The translations under genes were made by a program, and so were the position numbers. A DNA stretch of 26,654 bases. It comes from Cymbomonas tetramitiformis. Lineage: Eukaryota; Chlorophyta; Pyramimonadophyceae; Pyramimonadales; Pyramimonadaceae. The DNA is taken from contig LGRX02025779.1 of the NCBI GenBank assembly GCA_001247695.2, positions 1-26,654 of the forward strand, in the 5' to 3' direction. The notes beneath the pieces are model-generated. The model did no database searches. It was not told where the DNA came from and saw only the letters and a list, made by a program, of their open reading frames with translations. The stretch's first letter is position 1. Every line of letters begins with the position of its first letter. Positions 1-8,332 of the stretch are shown piece by piece.

Positions 1-2
1 CA

Positions 3-91
3 AGTAGTATACTACTGAGTATAGCCCCCGCCAAACCCTGTCCCAAAAAAACCCTACCCCAGCCCAAAAACCCTATCAGTAGTATACTACT
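3..91. repeat. Two copies of a 14-nt palindrome flanking CCCTA-rich sequence
   Basis: The perfect palindrome AGTAGTATACTACT occurs at 3-16 and again at 78-91, 75 bp apart, both followed by TGAGTA. Between them the plus strand is C-rich with several AACCCTA-like words. A related copy with the same kind of C-rich sequence after it lies at 8060. Its role is unknown; an origin, protein-binding site or 3'-end signal are possible. The window begins only 2 bases before the first copy, so what lies to the left is unseen. Confidence 0.75.
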
Positions 92-100
92 GAGTACTGG

Positions 101-573
101 TCAGAGTTAGAGTTAGAGTTAGGGTTAGAGTTAGAATTATAACTAATCTTTAGAAAATAATAGTAAATTTGTAGTAAATTCTGAAGAATAAAAAATAATA
201 AAAATAAATCATTACAAAATAAGTCAAAGTCAGAGTCAGAGTTAACGTTAGAGTTAGAGTTAGAGTTAGATTTTATAATATTTCTATGAAAAATAAAAAT
301 AGCAACAATCTACGATTGTAGCCGAGTAAAATATAAAAATATTATATGAATCTTAGTTAAAGTTAGAGTTAAAGTTAAAGTTAGAGTTAGAGTTAGAATT
401 TATAATATCTCTATAAAAATAAATGTAAATGAGAATCATAACATAATGTAAATAACGAAATAGAAAAAAGTAAATTCTAAATATAATAAAAGTAAATTCT
501 AAAAAAATAAGTCGTAGTTAGAGTTGGAGTTGGAGTTGGAGTTGGAGTTGGAGTTGGAGTTGGAGTTGGAGTT
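101..573 (+). repeat. Telomere-like hexamer arrays (GTTAGA/GTTGGA)
   Basis: Four short arrays of a degenerate GTTAGA hexamer lie at about 101-137, 222-271, 353-400 and 512-573. The last contains eight perfect GTTGGA units at 523-570. One unit in the first array is the telomeric TTAGGG. They are separated by AT-rich spacers, two of which (after 271 and after 400) begin with nearly the same TTTATAATATYTCTAT-like segment, so a larger unit was probably duplicated. No gene is seen in 1-577. An array of the same hexamer is found at 7446-7561. Confidence 0.85.
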
Positions 574-577
574 AACT

Positions 578-796
578 TCACACAATTAAATTAAAAGGAA
601 ATCTTGCAGGTCCTCGATTGTTATTATTTGTTGGTAAATTTGCAATAGGTCGTGATGTCACTTGTGGTGATTGAATATTTGCAGATTTAATTAACTTTTT
701 CTTTTTGGAATATTTTTTACGAGGTTTCGTGCCTTTTTTGGAATGATATTCTTTGGCACATTTTTTTAATGTTTCGTTCCATTCAGCACGAGTCAT
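578..796 (-). CDS. Small lysine-rich basic protein, virus-encoded
   Basis: This ORF can be read from a GTG at 850, but the first ATG is at 796, which gives about 72 residues and removes the overlap with the gene upstream. The N-terminal half has a short helical-looking stretch (MTRAEWNETLKKCAKEYHS) followed by a lysine/arginine cluster (KPRKKYSKKKK), then a polar asparagine-rich tail. Small basic proteins of this design are common in nucleocytoplasmic and polinton-like viruses and are usually thought to bind DNA or pack with the genome; no specific family was recognised. It is the last gene of the minus-strand block and ends against the hexamer arrays. Confidence 0.55.
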   Translation of the reverse strand: MTRAEWNETLKKCAKEYHSKKGTKPRKKYSKKKKLIKSANIQSPQVTSRPIANLPTNNNNRGPARFPFNLIV

Positions 797-824
797 AAAT
801 GTGTATATATTGATATATATATTT
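797..824 (-). promoter_or_regulatory. TATA-like promoter between two virus genes
   Basis: The 28-bp gap upstream of the ATG at 796 is almost entirely A/T, with a run of alternating TATATATA on the minus strand. The same type of motif lies just upstream of most other ATGs in the virus block. Confidence 0.4.
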
Positions 825-1499
825 TTATGGTTGATTAGCTCTACTTGCACGTTGTCCTCTTGTATACATTTGCGGACTTGCTTCTTCTTCTATAATTTCC
901 ACACCACTAATATCATCATCGTCATCATCAATATCTAAACGTGCAGGGCTAAGGGAATCTTTTTTAGCTGAATTGAATAATGCTTGTCTTACTAAAGGGG
1001 TTCTTCGTCCAGATTCACCTTGATTTTGGGGTGTGTTAAACGGAGATGAAGCTTGTAATAACATAGGATTTGGAATAATTATTCCGGAAGGTCCAGATTC
1101 TCCTTGATTTATTGGAGTTGGTGACAAACTTTCTAAATATTTAACATCGTCATCATGTTCTGAATCAGGTGATACATAACTTCTTGGAGTTTCTACATCA
1201 GATTCACTTAAATCTGCAAACCTTTGTAAATTGTCCGCTCTTGTATATTTTCCCGGAACAAAAACATTGACATCACTTCTTTTCAAATTTTGAATCAAAT
1301 CAACTGAATTTATCAAAGGACTTTGAGAAATAGAAGTATAGAATTCAACACTATTTTGAGAAGGAGCGGTCATAGCATAATTCTTAGAAGCTAATTTAGA
1401 ATATCCTTGAAATATTGATTTATTAGATGCAGCATTTCTAAAGCCTAATTCGTTTAGACAATATTGTTTGACAATATCATCAGTCAATATCTTTCGCAT
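825..1499 (-). CDS. Unrecognised virus protein with acidic, Ser/Pro-rich C-terminus
   Basis: This is a 224-residue protein from an ATG at 1499. The first 100 residues look globular. The rest is low-complexity and rich in Ser, Pro and Asp, with two spaced NQGESG repeats (about residues 131 and 159) and a run of six aspartates (around 191-196) followed by further acidic residues. The C-terminus is basic (RGQRASRANQP). No family was recognised. It sits between two small basic-protein genes downstream of the integrase. An acidic, disordered tail would suit a protein that contacts basic virion or host proteins, but that is inference only. Confidence 0.65.
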   Translation of the reverse strand: MRKILTDDIVKQYCLNELGFRNAASNKSIFQGYSKLASKNYAMTAPSQNSVEFYTSISQSPLINSVDLIQNLKRSDVNVFVPGKYTRADNLQRFADLSESDVETPRSYVSPDSEHDDDVKYLESLSPTPINQGESGPSGIIIPNPMLLQASSPFNTPQNQGESGRRTPLVRQALFNSAKKDSLSPARLDIDDDDDDISGVEIIEEEASPQMYTRGQRASRANQP

Positions 1500-1523
1500 A
1501 TATTTTATAATATTACATATATA
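1500..1523 (-). promoter_or_regulatory. TATA-like promoter upstream of the 224-residue protein gene
   Basis: The minus strand here carries ATATATGTAATATTATAAAA-like sequence right before the ATG at 1499, matching the AT-rich motif upstream of other virus genes. Confidence 0.4.
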
Positions 1524-1721
1524 TTAATTGTTTCGTCTATTTTGTTGTCTATCCGCAGGATGAGGTGGTCTTAAAATTCTTCCATACCGCCTTAATTGAT
1601 GACGAGCTTTACATTGAATTTTATTTCCAAGTGGACGATTCCCCGGTGCGGGGTCCTTATATCCACAATAAACATTATTATTCAGCCTTCGTTGAGCCTG
1701 TGTTTGATTAGCTCTTACCAT
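1524..1721 (-). CDS. Small basic protein with YCGY...PG...C...YG pattern
   Basis: The ORF opens at 1754, but the ATG at 1721 (start MVRANQTQAQRR) follows a TATATATTG-rich promoter-like stretch and avoids overlap with the integrase; it gives about 65 residues. The product is Arg-rich, with the order YCGYKDPAPG, then a glycine, a cysteine (IQCKARHQ), then YGRI. Small proteins with a YCG-x-P-G-C-YG pattern are, from general knowledge, recurrent in nucleocytoplasmic large DNA viruses and polinton-like viruses, where their function is unknown. The C-terminus is unusually rich in Arg, Asn and Gln. The assignment rests on pattern only. Confidence 0.6.
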   Translation of the reverse strand: MVRANQTQAQRRLNNNVYCGYKDPAPGNRPLGNKIQCKARHQLRRYGRILRPPHPADRQQNRRNN

Positions 1722-1750
1722 AACAATATATATAATACACTTGATAAAAA

Positions 1751-2908
1751 TCATCGTAAATCAATTTCCGTTTCATTATCTTTATTATTTTTATTTTGAC
1801 TTCTTGTCCTTTTAGATATTCGATTAGAAGATGAGACACCTTCTTTCCTAAGAGTTCTTTCTTTTTTATTTTGTTTAGAAACTAATTCAGAAACTGTAGG
1901 TTCATCACTGGATTTCTTATTATTAGAATTGTTACCTTGGACTTCCAATAATTCTCGTGGTTTATATCGACGTGCCAAAGTTTCTTTACCGTCTTCGATG
2001 ATATAACTCAATCCTTTCATAGATTTTACTTTATATATTTTTGTCGACCATCGTTGAGATTCTTTATCAAACGTTTTAGTTTTAATTTTAATCCTAACTT
2101 TATCACCCGGTTTTATATCTATTTTTTCAAGAAGCTTAGTCAATTTATTCCTTTTCAATAAAATATTTCTGATGGTCTTTGTTAGGTTCATATTATCAGG
2201 AGTTGATTTATCGATATTTGCAGAATTTTGTGTACTATTATAATTTTTGACAACAGAATCCAAATAATCAATCCAGTTTACGGTGTCTTTACTTTTTTCT
2301 ATTTTTTTAAATTTCAATTTTAATGTTCTATTGAATCTTTCTATCATACCCATAGTAGTATGGTCTTCGGTTTCATTTAAATAATGCTCAATATTGTTGT
2401 CCTTTAATAATTTTTTCATAGATTTATTTGTAAATTCTACACCATTGTCCGTAGTCAATACATTCATTTTTGAATCTTTTATTAACTTTTTAAAAGCAGG
2501 AATTATTCCTTCAGCAGAATCAATGTTTTTGTTATTTTTGTCTTTAACAGTTTTTGATTTCAATGGATATGCATAAGCCTTTCGTGTATTGATATTGATA
2601 GCCGTCAATATAACGGAGTAGCCTCTATTTTGTTTTTTGAATTCAGGAATAAATGCTAAATCAGTCTGAACATAATTCTTGTTAGGGTCTTTACCGTAAA
2701 TAGAAAATAATTCTTTTCTATTAATTTTCTTTTTTTGAGAAAATGTTTGATTGACTTCAGTTGCTTCGATGGCTTCCTTAACTTGTTTTTGTGTGACCTT
2801 ATAACCAAGAGATTTTAATTTGGCCGTAAATGGTGATACGGCACTTAGTCCTATTTCAGGATTCAGATAAAAGTCTTGTATTTGTTTTTCAGTGATTGAC
2901 TTGCTCAT
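1751..2908 (-). CDS. Retrovirus-type DDE integrase (Polinton INT)
   Basis: This is a 385-residue open gene that would insert the viral DNA into host chromosomes. The catalytic triad is complete: Asp83 in VQTDLAF, Asp154 in LTTDNGVEF and Glu190 in MGMIERFNRT, with exactly 35 residues between the second Asp and the Glu, as in the rve core. Residues 1-60 form a helical N-terminal part without an obvious HHCC zinc finger. Residues about 258-325 (KPGDKVRIKI ... RRYKPRELLEV) resemble the SH3-like C-terminal domain of these enzymes. The tail after 325 is basic and disordered. No damage is visible. The ATG lies 2 bp beyond the polymerase stop, so the two genes are almost contiguous, as expected for co-expressed replication/integration genes. 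Confidence 0.93.
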   Translation of the reverse strand: MSKSITEKQIQDFYLNPEIGLSAVSPFTAKLKSLGYKVTQKQVKEAIEATEVNQTFSQKKKINRKELFSIYGKDPNKNYVQTDLAFIPEFKKQNRGYSVILTAININTRKAYAYPLKSKTVKDKNNKNIDSAEGIIPAFKKLIKDSKMNVLTTDNGVEFTNKSMKKLLKDNNIEHYLNETEDHTTMGMIERFNRTLKLKFKKIEKSKDTVNWIDYLDSVVKNYNSTQNSANIDKSTPDNMNLTKTIRNILLKRNKLTKLLEKIDIKPGDKVRIKIKTKTFDKESQRWSTKIYKVKSMKGLSYIIEDGKETLARRYKPRELLEVQGNNSNNKKSSDEPTVSELVSKQNKKERTLRKEGVSSSNRISKRTRSQNKNNKDNETEIDLR

Positions 2909-2910
2909 TA

Positions 2911-4269
2911 TTATAAAGGAATATCTTTATGTCCCCAAGGTAAAATATTGAATTTGTCCCACTGAATGTATCCTTTATCATAATTTAATGAAAATGATTT
3001 TGATTCGGTTCGTGTTTCTATACCAAGAGCTGCATAATGTTTGTTTTCATCAAATTTTCTTGGTTTTCTAAGAACATCGTATTTTAATTCCACAATTTTT
3101 TCGTGATTGTATAAAATGATATCTTTGATTTCTTCATGATTGATACTTTGAGAATTTTCATAATTTAATGGAAATCCTTTTACCTTAGTCATTGTTGTTC
3201 CATTATCAAATTTTAATGAATATGATTTAGGTGCTGTTGATACAAATTCAATGCATGTCTTATTTTCTAACTCGTCGGTCAGTTCTCCAAGATAATCACC
3301 AAGTTGTTCTTTGAAGATATGATTATTACTTGTATTTTCAATGTATACCACTGAGTCGGTATCGTGATATAGTACATTGTCAAATCCTACATCGTCCATC
3401 AAATTGTATAATTTCATTCTTGCATATGCCGTTGTAAACACTCCAATAACTTCGTTAACGGTGCAGTTTGTTTCAGAATATTCACCTAATACATTAAAAC
3501 CAACTTGGTATTTAACATCACCATTTTTGTTTTTTATTGGCTGAATTAGAACATTGTCATTTCTTGAATCTGATAAAATATCATATACTTCAGCACTATT
3601 CATGAATTTGTTTTGTCTTTTATTTGGTTTCAAACAATATCTACCCCACAAGTTGTTGAGAAATAATTTAGCAATAGTTCTCAATCCTTCATTTTTATAT
3701 ATTTTATCCTTTTCTAATAATATACCTTCCTTTTCAAAATATTTTTTAATATACAAATCTTTATCTTTTTCGCTTTGTACCCACTCAGGATAATCGTTTG
3801 CCTCTTGTTTTATTTTTAAAAAAGTATTAATAAAGCTTTCAAAAATAGTATATGATGTATTTTCCCAGTGTACAACTTGATGAATTTTTTCAATTTTATA
3901 TCCTTTTTTTATAGCTAATTTTACCTCTTCGGTGCACCACGTTCCAGTCATTTTTGTCAAAGGAAATGTCAACTTCTCCATTTTAGAATGTCCCAAGTTC
4001 CTCAATGGTAAAACTGCCATTCCCAAATCATTTGGTGGAATTATTGTGCATTTTATTACTCCAAAGAATTGTTCAATATTAGTGACTTTATTTAATTCAA
4101 TTTCTTGATAGATTTTTGTAGGATGTTTTGAAGGAAATTTACAATATTTTAAAACCCAAGGATACAAACTTGTAAAATCTACATATCTAATTGTTTCATC
4201 ATCTCCACATTTGTGATATAATTTTTTTAGGGTCAGTTCTTCCACCAAATAGTGCATCTCGGAAAACAA
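2911..4269 (-). pseudogene. Protein-primed family B DNA polymerase, palm/fingers part (C-terminal segment)
   Basis: This segment encodes the polymerase half of a Polinton-type PolB. Motif A is VDFTSLYPWV (Asp31 of this segment), motif B is KLFLNNLWGRY (201-211) and motif C is YHDTDSVVYI (Asp303/Asp305). The segment between A and B (about 150-190) is in the place of the TPR insertions of protein-primed polymerases. All catalytic motifs are present. The apparent ATG at 4269 is not the true start. The reading frame joins the upstream segment across a run of seven T (plus strand 4222-4228), where the frame changes by one base. With the stop at 4436-4438 this breaks the gene. The frame continues on both sides of the break without a gap, so an intron is unlikely. 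Confidence 0.9.
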
Positions 4270-4435
4270 TAGGTGTGTTATAACTGTTTACGAAATCGAT
4301 AACATTTTGGTCATTTTTTTGTAATTCTTTAAAATCACTTTCCCACATGATTTCGATGTTATACCCAAGACTTTGAATTTTTTCTAATCTTTTTTTGGTC
4401 TCATCGTACAGTTGATAAAATGTTTTATTTGTGGC

Positions 4436-6381
4436 TTAATTCTTTCTAAACATATTCTTACCATTTGTTTTTGGATTACCATGCCAATAATCACCGAGAA
4501 ATTCATATATTGTGTTTGTTGCAGGGTCATAACCATCTACATATTTATGTCTTTCATTGTTACCAAAATGGAAATGAGGAATTTTGTATTCTTTGATTAA
4601 ATTATCAATTTTATTTGAATGTTTTACATATTCCAAATAAATGTCACCTATAGATGATTGTTGTTTTCCTTTGATGACACTATTTAAAATAGCTATGGAA
4701 TTTTCAGGCATATGCAAATACCTATGAATTGTTTGTGTCAATGATGCAATCGTTAAATAGGTTGTGGGGTCAATTTCTTCATTTGTAATTTCTAAAATTT
4801 TCTTTCTATATTCCATCCATCCTAATCGTAAAATTCTTACATCACTTTGACAATAATCTAATATTTCTTTTTCCATCACAAAATGATATTTCTTGTTTTT
4901 CATTTGCGAATACCAATCCAAAAATTTCGCTCGTGCATCACCTTTCATTTGATTGTATCCATAGTACATTTTGTCCGGTATTAAACCCTCATATTTTTTA
5001 TTTTCAGGGGTATTAAACTTGTGAGGAAAATAACCTTTCTTCTCACCTTTTAAATCGAATATTTTTGAGAATTTACTTAATGGATTTGTTAAATGTAGGT
5101 AGCTGTCCATTAATGTCACGTTTTGATATTTTAGATACATTATTTTACCACCATTTTGCACCGTTTCAGGAATTTCATTCATTGTCGTCATTATGTATTC
5201 TATGATAAGTACATAATCATACTTACTACCATTATGTGCTATAAAAGTAAACCCTTTATGTTTGTTTGAAAATAAAAATTTGCAAGCTTCTTCAATATTG
5301 TTGTGAATAAATTCCTCTCCATTAGAATATTGTGTCACACTCAGATTCACTTCGTGCTTTGTTTCATTGTATGCTTCAAAATCAAAAAATCCTATTTTAC
5401 TTTCATCAACAACATCTTTTGGTTTCTTTGGTGTAATGTAACATTGATGCTCTCTCATGTCACAATATAATTTACAATTTGGACAAAATTCATGTCCACA
5501 AATGTGTTCTTGTTCTTTTCTTATATCGTAAACCTTTTTACACTCACCTTTGCACCTATGGAAATGTTGACAAGCTGTCCCATTTTTGTGTAAATCATAA
5601 CATTTCTGATTTGGAAATTTTATATTACAATCTTCACAGTGTATGGCTTTCTTCCAATCAATAAATGGTTTGGTTCCCTTTTTTGAAAAGTCACACAATT
5701 TACTTTTACATTTAAAACACCTTGGTCGGTCGGCTATTCCATAAAATGCTTCGATTTTTGTTATTGGTTCGTAGTGTCCAATACTTGAATTTAAATGATA
5801 ATAAACAAAATTCCATTCCGGTCTGTCGGGCAAACCTTCTTTACTTGGCGGATACATTATTGTACAACCCAAATCAGTCATTCCATGAATTGTGATATTT
5901 TTATCGAATATCTCTTCAAATACATGAATGTCATCAAATCCTATACCGTCTTGTGAATCAAATCCTAATTCTCTCATCAAATCGATTCCTTCTTTTGTTA
6001 AACGATTTCTATGATTGTTGCAAATATGATTGTAGACATTGTATGTTATTTCTTCATTGTCTTTTTTATCTTTGTAATTCATAATTATGCAAGATTTAGC
6101 AAAACATTGTTCATCCTTGACGGTAATGCAACTCTTCTTTTGTTTCAATTCCTCCACAGATTTTGGCACCGACAATGGTTGGCCCTTTCCATTAATTTTT
6201 TTGAAATTTAATAAAGAAATTGTGATGAAATTCACAGCCCCTCTATCATCTCCGGACTGAATCATTCCTTCTAATTTTTTGTAAAATTCGATTTCATTTT
6301 TTGCACTTAAAAATTCCGAAGAACCATCTTGAAAGTTTACACCAAACTGAAAATGTTTTACATCTTCCGAAGCTTGGTCAA
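4436..6381 (-). pseudogene. Protein-primed family B DNA polymerase, N-terminal and exonuclease part
   Basis: The first ATG in this frame is at 6265, but coding-like sequence continues upstream to about 6381. Counting from 6265, residues 183-275 hold many Cys and His pairs (CFKC, CEDC, CPNC), a probable zinc-binding insert. The proofreading exonuclease motifs are Exo I FFDFEAY (Asp295, Glu297), Exo II AHNGSKYD (Asn345, Asp350) and Exo III YCQSD (Tyr471, Asp475). Near the end, YDPATNTIYEFLGDYWHGNP (580-598) matches a conserved linker seen in Maverick polymerases. The frame ends at a TAA at 4436-4438. Beyond this stop the same frame stays open and PolB-like as far as the T run at 4222. This makes the TAA a nonsense change inside the gene, not its natural end. 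Confidence 0.9.
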
Positions 6382-6825
6382 TTTTTTTATTATCAAATTA
6401 ATCCAATAATTCAAAGGTTTACTAAGAAATCTATTAAACTTGATTTTCATAGATACTCCGGAATTTCCACCTTTATCGACAAAATCTTTTGTAACGTCTT
6501 TATCCGTAAATTGTTCTTCATATTCTTGTCTAGAAAGCAACTCATTAAGGACTATTAAGTCCTCATTTTCTTTTTCAAATTTCTTTATTTCTGATTGTAA
6601 TTTTTGTTGTTTATTTTCTTTGGTAAATTCTTTGTCTATTTTCTTTTTTTCAATTTGATTAATTTTACTCCATTGTTCCTTTGTTAATTGTCTTGAACTT
6701 GATGCTTTCAAATTTCCGGCCCTATGGTTTTTGACTTTCTTGAGATTGGTTTTCGTTGCTTTGGTCAATGGAGCTTTGCCTTTATCATCTTTTTTGTCTT
6801 TATCATTAGACTTTTTCGGTGGCAT
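6358..6825 (-). CDS. Lysine-rich N-terminal segment, probably the start of the polymerase gene
   Basis: This is a 155-residue ORF from an ATG at 6825, with an MPPKKSNDKDKKDDKGK start, a long charged helical region (about 55-110) and a hydrophobic end. Its last residues before a run of seven T (plus strand 6382-6388) lead smoothly into the polymerase frame, which is open from there to 6265 and beyond; a one-base length change in the run would connect the two. The ORF's own last residues after the run look like out-of-frame polymerase sequence. I therefore favour a single long PolB with a basic N-terminal region. A separate overlapping small gene is the alternative. Confidence 0.6.
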   Translation of the reverse strand: MPPKKSNDKDKKDDKGKAPLTKATKTNLKKVKNHRAGNLKASSSRQLTKEQWSKINQIEKKKIDKEFTKENKQQKLQSEIKKFEKENEDLIVLNELLSRQEYEEQFTDKDVTKDFVDKGGNSGVSMKIKFNRFLSKPLNYWINLIIKKLTKLRKM

Positions 6826-6871
6826 TATTATTATACAATATATTTCTTATTACTAAATTGTAACGTATTCT
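6826..6871 (-). promoter_or_regulatory. AT-rich promoter region of the polymerase transcription unit
   Basis: On the minus strand the sequence just before the ATG at 6825 is AATATATTGTATAATAATA, another instance of the TATA/TAATA motif upstream of virus ATGs. Confidence 0.4.
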
Positions 6872-7204
6872 TTAGGTGGTTTTTGTTACATTCAACCTTT
6901 CCAAAAATTTGTTTTGAATTTCCATATATTTTTCAAAGTCTTCAGGATTTTCTTTGATTTTATTGGAGAATATTTCAACAATTTTTACTTTATCTATACC
7001 ATGCTTTTCCATCGTTGAAACACCGACATTTTTATTTAACAAAATTCGGTCTAAGGTTAGATTCTTTTGTAACAATGGTTTGTTGGCTTCATAATATTTC
7101 CCTTTGTCTCTCCTATTCATATCTAAAGGCTTTTTATAATACACCTTACCATTCTTAGAAGTAACCTTCATATACTTAGGAGAATGTGTATCAATTTCAC
7201 TCAT
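6872..7204 (-). CDS. Unrecognised small charged virus protein
   Basis: The frame is open from 7258, but the ATG at 7204 (start MSEIDTHSPKYMKV) follows a TATAATA motif and is the better start, giving about 110 residues. The protein is rich in Lys, Asn and Glu, with no membrane segment or recognisable motif. A Lys/Tyr-rich N-terminal region (TSKNGKVYYKKP) precedes a probable helical C-terminal half. It lies between the polymerase and a small membrane-type protein in the minus-strand replication block. No function can be assigned. Confidence 0.55.
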   Translation of the reverse strand: MSEIDTHSPKYMKVTSKNGKVYYKKPLDMNRRDKGKYYEANKPLLQKNLTLDRILLNKNVGVSTMEKHGIDKVKIVEIFSNKIKENPEDFEKYMEIQNKFLERLNVTKTT

Positions 7205-7229
7205 TGTTATAATATAGAACTTATAATCT

Positions 7230-7418
7230 TTAAGCAGATTCAAACACATTTTTATCAATACTTAATTCTTTTGAATTCATGATATCTCTTTCGCACTTTA
7301 TACAAAGACAATCTAATTGTTTACATCGAGACCGTCTCATATTATACCCTATAGCATGAATCAAAGCAACGATAATTGTCCCAAATTGAAAGACATCACA
7401 CGTATTTATTTCAAACAT
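7230..7418 (-). CDS. Small membrane/cysteine-motif protein
   Basis: This is a 62-residue protein from an ATG at 7418. Residues about 8-25 (DVFQFGTIIVALIHAIGY) are hydrophobic and could span a membrane. They are followed by NMRRSRC and a compact cysteine cluster (RCKQLDCLCIKCERD, spacing C-x4-C-x-C-x2-C) that could bind a metal. Short proteins with one membrane helix followed by such a cluster are, by general impression, common in nucleocytoplasmic viruses and polinton-like viruses, with unknown roles. It is the first gene of the leftward block and starts beside the hexamer array at 7446. Confidence 0.55.
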   Translation of the reverse strand: MFEINTCDVFQFGTIIVALIHAIGYNMRRSRCKQLDCLCIKCERDIMNSKELSIDKNVFESA

Positions 7419-7445
7419 TATACATTAAACTGATTTTTTTTTCCA

Positions 7446-7561
7446 GTTAGAGTTAAAGTAAGAGTAAGAGTTAGAGTTAGAGTTAGAATTAGAGTTAGAG
7501 TTAGAGTTAGAGTAAGAGTAAGAGTTAGAGTAAAAGTTAAAGTTAGAGTTAAAGTTAGAAT
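7446..7561 (+). repeat. Telomere-like GTTAGA hexamer array
   Basis: About 115 bp of degenerate six-base units (GTTAGA with GTAAGA and GTTAAA variants) lies between the divergent genes at 7418 (minus) and 7636 (plus). The unit, strand and variants are the same as in the arrays at 101-573. It occupies the only divergent intergenic region of the left half, so it may act as a promoter/enhancer or origin. Confidence 0.85.
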
Positions 7562-7635
7562 TTAAATCAAAGTCATTAAAAATTAATAGAAATGATAAGT
7601 AATGATTAGAAAATTATTTTCTTGTGTATTCTAAT

Positions 7636-8064
7636 ATGGGTTTTAAGAAAGGTGAAAAAATTACTGATGAGGCTACTTTAGAACGATTAAAAGTTGCTCG
7701 ATTAAAAGCTATGGAAACAAGAAGAAAGAATTCTGAAGCCAAAAAGGATATCAAACTTGCTAAAGAATTAGAAAACAAAAAAGTGTTGGAGGCTGCTCAA
7801 AATAAAATAAAATCATCGATAAAAGAACCTGAAATTCCTGAAAAATTCGAAAAAAAATCAGAACCCGAAATCATCGACAAAAAATATGCTAAAAAATCAA
7901 AAAAGAAACCTGTGATTGTTGTGGAATCTGATAGTGAAACTTCGGGTAGTTCAAGTGACGATGAACATCAACCTCAAGTAATTATCAAAAAATCAAAAAA
8001 GAAAGACAAAGTTTCAAAAACGGAAGGAAAGCCAAACGCAGCACCTCCGACTTATCATGAGTAG
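7636..8064 (+). CDS. Lysine-rich protein with acidic Ser patch; the only intact plus-strand gene
   Basis: The frame is open from a GTG at 7624; the first ATG is at 7636 (MGFKKGEKITDE), giving about 142 residues. Residues 10-60 are strongly charged and probably helical, rich in Lys, Ala and Glu. A Ser/Asp/Glu patch (ESDSETSGSSSDDE) sits between two KKSKKK clusters, suggesting phosphorylation by acid-directed kinases and nuclear or DNA association. No family was recognised. The gene is transcribed away from the polymerase block, is preceded by a hexamer array, and its TAG stop overlaps the palindrome copy at 8060. A chromatin-like or DNA-packing role is only a guess. Confidence 0.65.
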   Translation: MGFKKGEKITDEATLERLKVARLKAMETRRKNSEAKKDIKLAKELENKKVLEAAQNKIKSSIKEPEIPEKFEKKSEPEIIDKKYAKKSKKKPVIVVESDSETSGSSSDDEHQPQVIIKKSKKKDKVSKTEGKPNAAPPTYHE

Positions 8065-8073
8065 TATACTACC
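8060..8073. repeat. Third copy of the AGTAGTATACTAC palindrome
   Basis: AGTAGTATACTAC is followed by CGATTATAGCCCACC and AAAACCCTAAA, closely resembling the start of the window (position 3 onward). It overlaps the stop codon of the plus-strand gene, consistent with a 3'-end signal or a boundary marker. Confidence 0.7.
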
Positions 8074-8332
8074 GATTATAGCCCACCACCCAAAACCCTA
8101 AAGACGATAATAAATGATTAATAAATACAAGAGAAAACCCTAAAGAAATAATTACGTAATAAATAGTGAATAAATTACGTGATTAAATGTGAGTACGATA
8201 AAAAATAAATAAAAAATCTACAATAAAAAATAAATAAAAAAATCTACAATAAAAAGATAAAGATAAAATTGAAAGTAAATAAAAAGTAAATTAATTAATG
8301 TTTCAATAAGATATATGTTAATTGTTCTTAAA
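8074..8332. other. AT-rich spacer without a gene
   Basis: No coding sequence is seen. The spacer contains two ACCCTAAAG words and an imperfect tandem duplication of about 25 bp (ATAAAAAATAAAT...TCTACA) at 8198-8222 and 8223-8248. It lies between two convergent genes and separates the replication block from the virion block. Confidence 0.6.

Noticed and set aside
101..573. Hexamer arrays as a CRISPR array or a true chromosome end
   Set aside because: There are no constant repeats with unique spacers, the units are only six bases and degenerate, and coding virus sequence follows, so neither a CRISPR nor a terminal telomere fits.
4222..4438. Intron or programmed frameshift between the two polymerase halves
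   Set aside because: Polymerase-like coding continues without a gap on both sides of the stop and of the T run, so no intron is needed. The shift required at the run is not the common minus-one type, and the separate in-frame stop would remain unexplained.
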